The position numbers and the translations under genes were made by a program. The notes below the pieces were generated by a model. It had not been told where the DNA came from, ran no database searches, and saw only the letters and a program-made list of their open reading frames with translations. Shown here piece by piece: positions 57,620 through 64,000 of a DNA stretch of 64,000 bases. Source of the DNA: Pseudomonas sp. SL4(2022) (lineage in GTDB: Bacteria; Pseudomonadota; Gammaproteobacteria; Pseudomonadales; Pseudomonadaceae); the NCBI RefSeq assembly GCF_026625725.1, contig NZ_CP113060.1:3044001-3108000 (forward strand), written 5' to 3'. Every line of letters begins with the position of its first letter. Positions within the stretch are counted from its first letter, which is position 1.

Positions 57620-58624
57620 ATGCCCGTTATCGACCTGCGCAGCGACACCGTCACCCAGCCGACTCCAGGTATGCGCGAGGCCATGCAAGCCGCCGCGCTG
57701 GGCGATGACGTGTATGGCGAAGACCCTACGGTCAATCACCTGGAGCATTATCTGGCGGCTGAGCTGGGCTTCGAGGCGGCGCTGTTCGTGCCCACTGGCA
57801 CCATGAGTAATTTGCTCGGATTGATGGCCCATTGCGCGCGCGGTGACGAATACATCGTCGGCCAGCAGGCGCATACCTATAAGTACGAAGGTGGCGGCGC
57901 GGCGGTGCTCGGTTCGATCCAGCCGCAGCCGATTGACGGCGAAGCGGATGGCTCGTTGGATTTGGCCAAGGTCGAAGCCGCCATCAAGCAGGATGACTTC
58001 CACTTCGCCCGTACCCGCCTGCTGGCACTGGAAAACACCATGCAGGGCAAGGTGCTGCCGCAGGCCTATCTGCAGGCGGCGCGCGAGCTGACCAAACGGC
58101 GCGGGCTGGCCCTGCACCTGGATGGCGCGCGGTTGTACAACGCGGCGGTCAAGTTGGGCGTGCCAGCGCGTGACATCACGCAGTACTTCGATTCAGTGTC
58201 GGTGTGCTTGTCCAAAGGTCTCGGCGCGCCGATTGGCTCTGTGCTGTGCGGCTCAGCCGAGCTGATCGGCAAGGCGCGACGGCTGCGCAAGATGGTCGGC
58301 GGTGGTATGCGTCAGGCCGGTATGCTCGCAGCCGCCGGTTTGTATGCCTTGCAACATCAGGTGGCGCGCCTGGCCGAGGATCACGCCAACGCCGAGCGAT
58401 TGGCTGCCGGCTTGCGCGAGCTGGGTTATGCAGTGGAGCCGGTGCAGACCAATATGGTCTACGCCCAGGTCGGCGAGCAGGCTGGCGCGCTGAAGGCCTT
58501 CTGCGCCGCGCGCGGGATCAAACTCACCGCCGCACCACGGCTGCGCATGGTCACTCACCTGGATATTGCTGCGGCGGATATCGATCAGGTGGTCGCAGCC
58601 TTCGCCGAATTTCGCCGGAATTGA
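57620..58624 (+). CDS. ltaE: Low-specificity L-threonine aldolase
   Basis: The 334-residue PLP enzyme splits threonine or allothreonine to glycine and acetaldehyde. It has [19 protein letters not shown] at the start, [26 protein letters not shown] (about residues 166-177) and the PLP lysine in [16 protein letters not shown] (about 197). AAGGA precedes the ATG. In Pseudomonas this gene usually follows aruE, and it does here. Confidence 0.92.
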   Translation: MPVIDLRSDTVTQPTPGMREAMQAAALGDDVYGEDPTVNHLEHYLAAELGFEAALFVPTGTMSNLLGLMAHCARGDEYIVGQQAHTYKYEGGGAAVLGSIQPQPIDGEADGSLDLAKVEAAIKQDDFHFARTRLLALENTMQGKVLPQAYLQAARELTKRRGLALHLDGARLYNAAVKLGVPARDITQYFDSVSVCLSKGLGAPIGSVLCGSAELIGKARRLRKMVGGGMRQAGMLAAAGLYALQHQVARLAEDHANAERLAAGLRELGYAVEPVQTNMVYAQVGEQAGALKAFCAARGIKLTAAPRLRMVTHLDIAAADIDQVVAAFAEFRRN

Positions 58625-58745
58625 TTGTCTTGGGGCGATGAATAGTCGCCCTCTATCAATAAAGGCACTAGCCCCCTAGCGCAGGCCCGATATAATGCGG
58701 CCCTTTGCCGGCTTTGTCGTGGCCGCTGGTTTTTGGAAGATTCCT

Positions 58746-61370
58746 ATGAAAAGCGCAGAAATCCGTGAAGCCTTCCTCAGCTTCTTCGAACAGAAGGGAC
58801 ACACCCGTGTCGCCTCCAGCTCCCTGATTCCGGGCAATGACCCGACCCTGCTGTTCACCAACGCAGGGATGAACCAGTTCAAGGATTGCTTCCTCGGCCT
58901 GGAAAAGCGCGCCTACACCCGCGCCGCCACCAGCCAGAAGTGCGTGCGTGCCGGCGGCAAGCACAACGACCTGGAAAACGTCGGTTACACCGCACGTCAC
59001 CACACCTTCTTCGAAATGCTCGGCAACTTCAGCTTTGGCGACTATTTCAAGCGCGACGCCATTCACTTCGCCTGGGAGTTCCTCACTGGCGAAAACTGGC
59101 TGAACCTGCCCAAGGAAAAACTCTGGGTCACCGTCTACGCCACCGACGATGAAGCCTTTGATATCTGGAACAAGGAAATCGGCGTTCCGGTCGAGCGCAT
59201 GATCCGCATCGGCGACAACAAAGGTGCGCCGTACGCGTCCGACAACTTCTGGACCATGGGCGACACAGGCCCGTGCGGCCCGTGCACCGAGATTTTCTTC
59301 GATCACGGCGATCACATCTGGGGCGGTCCACCCGGCAGCCCGGAAGAGGACGGTGATCGCTACATCGAAATCTGGAACAACGTGTTCATGCAGTTCAACC
59401 GTACTGCCGATGGCGTGCTGCACCCGCTGCCGGCACCGAGCGTGGACACCGGCATGGGCCTGGAGCGCATCAGCGCCGTGCTGCAACACGTCAATTCGAA
59501 CTACGAGATTGACCTGTTCCAGAGCCTGCTGAACGCGGCGGCCAAGGCCATCGGTTGCGCCAACGAAGGCCAGGCGTCGCTGAAAGTGGTCGCTGACCAT
59601 ATCCGCTCGTGCGGCTTCCTGATCGCGGATGGCGTGACGCCGTCCAATGAGGGGCGTGGCTACGTGCTGCGCCGTATTATCCGTCGCGCCTGCCGTCACG
59701 GTAACAAACTGGGCGCCAAGGGCAGCTTCTTCTATCAGATCGTTGCCGCGCTGGTGGCCGAGATGGGCGATGCCTTCCCTGAGCTGAAACAGCAGCAGGC
59801 GCATATCGAGCGCGTGCTGAAAACCGAAGAAGAGCAGTTCGCCAAGACCCTGGAGCAGGGCTTGAAGATTCTTGAACAAGACTTGGCCGAGTTGAAAGGC
59901 ACGGTGATTCCGGGTGAAGTGATCTTCAAGTTGTACGACACCTTCGGCTTCCCGATGGACCTCACCGGCGACATCGCCCGTGAGCGTGAGTTGACCCTGG
60001 ATGAAGAAGGCTTCGAGCGCGAAATGGAAGAGCAGCGCAAGCGCGCCCGCTCTGCCAGCGCCTTCGGCATGGACTACAACAGCCTGGTCAAGGTTGATAG
60101 CGACACCGCGTTCCTTGGTTACCAGGGCACCAGTGGCAGCGGCAAGATCATTGCGCTGTTCAAGGCCGGTCAGGCCGTCGACAGTCTGAGTGAGGGCGAG
60201 GAGGGCGTTGTGGTCCTCGATCAGACGCCGTTCTATGCCGAATCCGGTGGTCAGGTCGGTGACTGCGGCTTTCTTGAAGGTGCAGGCGTGCGTTTCGATG
60301 TGCGCGATACCACCAAGGCTGGCGGCGCGTTCCTGCACCACGGGGTTGCGCTCAAAGGCGGCTTGAGTGTCGGCACCTCGGTCAAGGCCGAAGTCGACGC
60401 CAGCGTGCGTCAGGCCACTGCGCTCAATCACTCTGCGACTCACTTGCTGCACGCGGCCCTGCGTCAGGTGCTCGGTGAGCACGTGACCCAGAAGGGCTCG
60501 CTGGTCGACAGCCAGCGTCTGCGTTTTGACTTCAGCCACTTTGAGGCGATCACTCCAGCGCAGCTGAAAGAACTGGAGAGCATCGTCAACCGTGAAGTGC
60601 GCGGCAACAGCGAAGTTGAAACCCTGGAGACCGACATCGAAACGGCCAAGGCCAAGGGGGCCATGGCGCTGTTCGGTGAGAAGTACGGTGATCAGGTGCG
60701 CGTGCTGAGCATGGGCGGCGACTTCTCCGTTGAACTCTGCGGCGGTACCCACGCCAAGCGCACAGGCGATATCGGCGTGTTCAAAATCATCAGCGAAAGC
60801 GGTGTGGCGGCTGGCGTGCGCCGAATTGAAGCGGTCACCGGCGCAGCCGCTTTTGCCTACCTCAATGGTGCGGAAGAACAGCTGAAAGAAGCGGCGGCGC
60901 TGGTTAAGGGCAGCCGTGACAACCTGCTGGACAAGCTCGCCGGTGTGCTGGAGCGCAACCGTCAGCTGGAGAAAGAACTGGAGCAGCTCAAGGCCAAGGC
61001 CGCCAGCGCGGCGGGTAATGACCTGGCGGGTTCGGCTGTCGACGTCAAAGGCATCAAGGTGCTGACTGCGCGTATCGACGGCCTTGACGGCAAGGCGCTG
61101 CTGGCGATGGTCGATCAGCTGAAGAACAAGCTCGGCAGCGCGGTGATCCTGCTCGGCGGCGTGCAGGAGGATAAGGTCGTGCTGGTGGCTGGTGTAACGC
61201 AGGATCTGACCGCCAAGCTGAAGGCCGGCGAGCTGATGAAGCAGGCTGCTGCTGCTGTCGGCGGCAAGGGCGGCGGTCGTCCGGACATGGCTCAAGGCGG
61301 TGGTGTCGATGCGGCTGCACTGGATGGTGCGTTGGCGCTGGCTGTTACTTTTGCTGAGCAAGGTCTGTAA
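58746..61370 (+). CDS. alaS: Alanine--tRNA ligase
   Basis: The 874-residue enzyme has the class II core with [14 protein letters not shown] (about 38-51) and [19 protein letters not shown], the editing domain with [12 protein letters not shown] (about 562-573) and [13 protein letters not shown] (about 663-675), and the C-terminal C-Ala domain with [13 protein letters not shown] near the end. The ATG at 58746 gives the conserved [14 protein letters not shown] start. The lysC gene follows 114 bases later. Confidence 0.96.
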   Translation: MKSAEIREAFLSFFEQKGHTRVASSSLIPGNDPTLLFTNAGMNQFKDCFLGLEKRAYTRAATSQKCVRAGGKHNDLENVGYTARHHTFFEMLGNFSFGDYFKRDAIHFAWEFLTGENWLNLPKEKLWVTVYATDDEAFDIWNKEIGVPVERMIRIGDNKGAPYASDNFWTMGDTGPCGPCTEIFFDHGDHIWGGPPGSPEEDGDRYIEIWNNVFMQFNRTADGVLHPLPAPSVDTGMGLERISAVLQHVNSNYEIDLFQSLLNAAAKAIGCANEGQASLKVVADHIRSCGFLIADGVTPSNEGRGYVLRRIIRRACRHGNKLGAKGSFFYQIVAALVAEMGDAFPELKQQQAHIERVLKTEEEQFAKTLEQGLKILEQDLAELKGTVIPGEVIFKLYDTFGFPMDLTGDIARERELTLDEEGFEREMEEQRKRARSASAFGMDYNSLVKVDSDTAFLGYQGTSGSGKIIALFKAGQAVDSLSEGEEGVVVLDQTPFYAESGGQVGDCGFLEGAGVRFDVRDTTKAGGAFLHHGVALKGGLSVGTSVKAEVDASVRQATALNHSATHLLHAALRQVLGEHVTQKGSLVDSQRLRFDFSHFEAITPAQLKELESIVNREVRGNSEVETLETDIETAKAKGAMALFGEKYGDQVRVLSMGGDFSVELCGGTHAKRTGDIGVFKIISESGVAAGVRRIEAVTGAAAFAYLNGAEEQLKEAAALVKGSRDNLLDKLAGVLERNRQLEKELEQLKAKAASAAGNDLAGSAVDVKGIKVLTARIDGLDGKALLAMVDQLKNKLGSAVILLGGVQEDKVVLVAGVTQDLTAKLKAGELMKQAAAAVGGKGGGRPDMAQGGGVDAAALDGALALAVTFAEQGL

Positions 61371-61484
61371 GTAGCGGATTGCTTGAGTGTACAGAGCAAG
61401 GTCCGGCATACGCCCGGCGGGCCTTGGCAGGGTTTTGAGTTATCTGTTTAATGGGCGCCCTTCACGGGCTGAGGCGGCTTTGAA

Positions 61485-62723
61485 ATGGCTTTGATCGTAC
61501 AGAAATTTGGCGGCACCTCCGTCGGCACTGTTGAGCGTATTCAGCAGGTGGCCGCGAAGGTGAAGAAATTCCGCGAAAACGGCGATGATATTGTGGTTGT
61601 GGTTTCCGCCATGAGCGGTGAAACCAATCGCCTGATCGATCTGGCCAAACAGGTCAGTGATGGTCAGCCGGTACCGCGTGAACTTGACGTGATGGTCTCT
61701 ACCGGCGAGCAGGTGACGATTGCCCTGCTGGCCATGGCGCTGATCAAGATTGGCGTGCCGGCGGTGTCCTATACCGGCAACCAGGTGCGCATCCTGACCG
61801 ATAGTGCGCACAACAAGGCGCGCATCCTGCAGATCGATGACCAGAAACTGCGTGCCGACCTCAAGGCCGGTCGTGTGGTGGTGGTCGCCGGTTTCCAGGG
61901 TGTCGACGAGCACGGCAATATCACCACGCTGGGTCGTGGTGGTTCAGACACCACCGGTGTGGCGCTGGCTGCTGCGCTGAAGGCCGATGAGTGCCAGATT
62001 TATACCGATGTGGACGGTGTGTACACCACCGACCCGCGTGTGGTACCGCAGGCTCAGCGCCTGGAAAAGATCACCTTTGAAGAGATGCTGGAAATGGCCA
62101 GCCTCGGCTCCAAGGTGCTGCAGATTCGTTCGGTGGAATTCGCCGGCAAGTACAACGTCCCGCTGCGCGTGCTGCACAGCTTCCAAGAGGGGCCGGGCAC
62201 CCTCATTACCCTTGATGAAGAGGCATCCATGGAACAGCCGATTATCTCCGGCATCGCTTTTAACCGCGACGAAGCCAAGCTGACTGTCCGTGGCGTACCG
62301 GACATCCCGGGCGTGGCGTTCAAGATCCTCGGCCCGATCAGTGCCGCGAACATCGAAGTCGACATGATCGTGCAGAACGTTTCGCACGATAACACCACCG
62401 ATTTCACCTTCACCGTACACCGCAATGACTACACCGCGGCGTTCGAAGTGTTGGAAAACACCGCTCGCGAACTGGGTGCGCGCGAAGTGATTGGCGACAC
62501 CAAGATCGCCAAGGTGTCCATTGTGGGTGTCGGCATGCGTTCCCACGCCGGCGTCGCCAGCCGCATGTTCGAAGCGCTGGCCAAGGAAAATATCAATATC
62601 CAGATGATCTCGACCTCGGAAATCAAAGTCTCCGTGGTAATCGAGGAGAAATATCTGGAGTTGGCGGTGCGCGCCCTGCACACTGCTTTTGAACTGGATG
62701 CCCCGGCCCGTCAGGGCGACTGA
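61485..62723 (+). CDS. lysC: Aspartate kinase
   Basis: The 412-residue kinase makes aspartyl phosphate for lysine, methionine and threonine synthesis. It has KFGGTSVG (residues 6-13), STGEQVTIALLAMAL near 72, GRGGSDTTGVALAAAL near 150 and two ACT domains for feedback control. Length is that of the monofunctional enzyme. An internal ATG at 62229 before MEQPIISG-like sequence could start the small beta subunit seen in some relatives; that is speculative. Confidence 0.95.
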   Translation: MALIVQKFGGTSVGTVERIQQVAAKVKKFRENGDDIVVVVSAMSGETNRLIDLAKQVSDGQPVPRELDVMVSTGEQVTIALLAMALIKIGVPAVSYTGNQVRILTDSAHNKARILQIDDQKLRADLKAGRVVVVAGFQGVDEHGNITTLGRGGSDTTGVALAAALKADECQIYTDVDGVYTTDPRVVPQAQRLEKITFEEMLEMASLGSKVLQIRSVEFAGKYNVPLRVLHSFQEGPGTLITLDEEASMEQPIISGIAFNRDEAKLTVRGVPDIPGVAFKILGPISAANIEVDMIVQNVSHDNTTDFTFTVHRNDYTAAFEVLENTARELGAREVIGDTKIAKVSIVGVGMRSHAGVASRMFEALAKENINIQMISTSEIKVSVVIEEKYLELAVRALHTAFELDAPARQGD

Positions 62724-62734
62724 GGCATTATCCG

Positions 62735-62764
62735 AAAGGCGCGGTTTATCCCGCGCCTTTTGTC
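62735..62764 (+). terminator. Rho-independent terminator of lysC
   Basis: AAAGGCGCGG / CCGCGCCTTT forms a perfect 10-bp stem with a six-base loop, followed by TGTCTTTTT. Confidence 0.85.
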
Positions 62765-62911
62765 TTTTTGGTTGGCATGAGCAGGAACTTTCTTTCTGCT
62801 CACACTGGTCAATACTTGGGTGAAGGCTCTGCTTGAGATATTCGGGGCTGCCACCATTTTCTTTTTTGCAGACTGCTGCTGTATTGAACTGATATCCGTA
62901 AGGAGAAAGGA

Positions 62912-63097
62912 ATGCTGATTCTGACTCGCCGGGTCGGAGAGACCCTGATGGTGGGTGACGAAGTCACTGTCACCGTGTTGGGCGTTAAAGGTAATCAGGT
63001 GCGCATAGGCGTTAACGCGCCTAAAGAAGTCGCTGTGCACCGTGAGGAAATTTACCAGCGCATCCAGAAAGAGAAGGGTGAGGAACCAAGCCACTAA
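62912..63097 (+). CDS. csrA: Carbon storage regulator CsrA/RsmA
   Basis: The 61-residue RNA-binding protein is typical: [51 protein letters not shown]. It binds GGA motifs in mRNA leaders to repress or stabilise translation and is titrated by small RNAs of the Gac system. A strong AGGAGAAAGGA lies before the ATG; the AGGA repeats may allow autoregulation. It has its own promoter after the lysC terminator. Confidence 0.97.
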   Translation: MLILTRRVGETLMVGDEVTVTVLGVKGNQVRIGVNAPKEVAVHREEIYQRIQKEKGEEPSH

Positions 63098-63158
63098 TTT
63101 TATTGAAATTTTGGCTTTGCAAACGGGGAAAACATGGTTATCATGCGCCCCGTGTTGC

Positions 63159-63249
63159 GGAGAGGTGGCCGAGTGGCCGAAGGCGCTCCCCTGCTAAGGG
63201 AGTACACCTCAAAAGGGTGTCGGGGGTTCGAATCCCCCCTTCTCCGCCA
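63159..63249 (+). tRNA. tRNA-Ser (GCT)
   Basis: A 91-base class II tRNA with acceptor stem GGAGAGG / CTTCTCC (one G-T pair), anticodon loop CTGCTAA giving GCT, a long variable arm, TTCGAAT T-loop and encoded CCA. It reads AGC/AGU codons. It follows csrA as in other Pseudomonas. Confidence 0.97.
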
Positions 63250-63354
63250 TATTTAGTGTTGTAGGTGGTGTTGCGTTAAAGCGATAAGTTATTGAAACTA
63301 TTCGATTTAATGCTTGATTATGAAAATCGACTCCTTATAATGCGCACGCTCTAC

Positions 63355-63431
63355 GGACTCATAGCTCAGCTGGATAGAGTACTCGGCTACGAACCGAGCG
63401 GTCGGAGGTTCGAATCCTCCTGAGTCCGCCA
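63355..63431 (+). tRNA. tRNA-Arg (ACG), copy 1
   Basis: A 77-base tRNA with acceptor GGACTCA / TGAGTCC, anticodon loop CTACGAA giving ACG (converted to ICG by TadA), TTCGAAT T-loop and encoded CCA. Confidence 0.97.
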
Positions 63432-63499
63432 TATACGAAACATCTGCACTGCGGATGATTCGGGCAACCAGTGGTGATCTGGTATAAAAAACGCCAACT

Positions 63500-63576
63500 G
63501 GACTCATAGCTCAGCTGGATAGAGTACTCGGCTACGAACCGAGCGGTCGGAGGTTCGAATCCTCCTGAGTCCGCCA
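63500..63576 (+). tRNA. tRNA-Arg (ACG), copy 2
   Basis: Identical over all 77 bases to the copy at 63355. The 68-base spacer differs from the region before copy 1, and a terminator follows. Confidence 0.97.
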
Positions 63577-63584
63577 CACAAGAA

Positions 63585-63612
63585 GGGCCTGCAGTGATGC
63601 AGGCCCTTTTTT
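63585..63612 (+). terminator. Terminator of the tRNA transcript
   Basis: GGGCCTGCA / TGCAGGCCC stem with a four-base loop followed by six T. Confidence 0.9.
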
Positions 63613-63695
63613 ATTGCCCAGGTTTTTACCGGGCTATTTGTCAGGTTGTGTGACGCGGTGATGAGTGTGTTTTCCGGCCATGTGCTCTGCAGGCT

Positions 63696-64000
63696 TCAGC
63701 GTTTGGTTTTGCCTTTGACGCAGCCGGCTTCATCGAAACTGACATTGCGCTTGTTCCCTTTCTTGCCCTGATAGATATAACGCGTCTGACCGTTGTGTTC
63801 GTTGACCTTGTCGGGTCTGCCCAGGCTGCTTTCCACATCGGCGCGACTCATGCCCGTGCGGATCTGCTGTTTGATGATCGCGGCGCGGCGCTCACTGCTG
63901 CTTAGTTGGTTGCCGCAAGCGTCCTCCTTGACGCCGACCACCGCCAGCTCCTGCTTATCGGTCTTCTTGCTGTTGTGGTTGCTTTTTTGTGGTTTGGCCA
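63696..64000 (-). CDS. Small BamE/SmpA-like hypothetical protein, 5' end outside window
   Basis: The frame is open to the right edge, so the gene is partial; the 100 visible residues run from AKPQKSNHNSKK to KGKTKR. The segment KQQIRTGMSRADVESSLGRPDKVNEH has the helix-turn pattern of SmpA/OmlA-type domains, and two cysteines (DACGNQ, EAGCVKG) could pair. The visible part is lysine-rich. A GTG at 63941 is in frame but the reading frame continues upstream without a stop. Role unknown. Confidence 0.6.
   Translation of the reverse strand, partial: AKPQKSNHNSKKTDKQELAVVGVKEDACGNQLSSSERRAAIIKQQIRTGMSRADVESSLGRPDKVNEHNGQTRYIYQGKKGNKRNVSFDEAGCVKGKTKR

Noticed and set aside
58668..61409. A 913-codon open frame on the minus strand
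   Set aside because: It is the antisense frame of alaS, which is a clear and complete gene.

Overview
The window reads as the chromosome of a Pseudomonas species (gammaproteobacterium). The evidence is the GC-rich coding sequence, the gene sets and their order (aruCFGDB-aruE-ltaE-alaS-lysC-rsmA-tRNA-Ser, nrdB-nrdA-rstAB, rluA-minEDC-lpxL, folM-folE-folX), and the REP-like palindromes between genes. I assigned genus from gene order and protein resemblance from memory; no search was run.

Layout. 1-4.7 kb: end of a START-like gene, cysZ, a thioredoxin reductase, an ArsR-family repressor with the cysteine pair of persulfide sensors, and a FadL-type porin. 4.7-14.2 kb: a glycolipid-binding-like protein, a DUF1244-HopJ fusion, the pterin operon folM-folE-folX, a DUF6482-like small protein, a DCC-family thiol oxidoreductase, a LitR/CarH-type MerR regulator without the cobalamin ligand motif, an acyl-CoA dehydrogenase, a PilZ protein, a short LOV blue-light receptor and a flavodoxin-cupin pair. 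TGTACA-type boxes lie upstream of folM, the DUF6482-like gene, the MerR gene and the acyl-CoA dehydrogenase, so this stretch looks like a blue-light regulon. 14.3-23.2 kb: aldolase-hydrolase operon, then an SDR, a crotonase, a TyrR-like sigma-54 activator, an AraC regulator and an acyl-CoA synthetase, suggesting an acyl-CoA catabolic cluster. 23.2-31.4 kb: small envelope proteins including two protease inhibitors (I78 type and ecotin), a YadGH-like ABC exporter, an HPF-like protein, a duplicated CAP-domain protein, MdaB, GNAT and methyltransferase.

31.4-35.9 kb is an accessory island: three lipoprotein genes, long dispersed repeats, four copies of a 21-base motif, and an AT-rich SIR2-family gene that resembles anti-phage NADase effectors. 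35.9-43.7 kb: nrdB, nrdA with NrdR-like and DnaA boxes in a long upstream region, and an RstAB-like two-component system. 43.8-49.2 kb: rluA, minEDC, lpxL and a patatin. 49.6-57.5 kb: the complete arginine succinyltransferase (AST) pathway with two ArgR half-sites upstream. 57.6-64 kb: ltaE, alaS, lysC, rsmA/csrA, tRNA-Ser(GCT), two identical tRNA-Arg(ACG) genes, and a small gene cut by the window edge.

The strongest leads are (1) the LOV/LitR light locus with its promoter boxes and light-linked folate-type, acyl-CoA and PilZ genes; (2) the stand-alone SIR2 gene in a repeat-rich island; (3) the C30/C96 ArsR regulator between two AT-rich palindromes; and (4) a MITE-like intergenic repeat family present in at least four copies.
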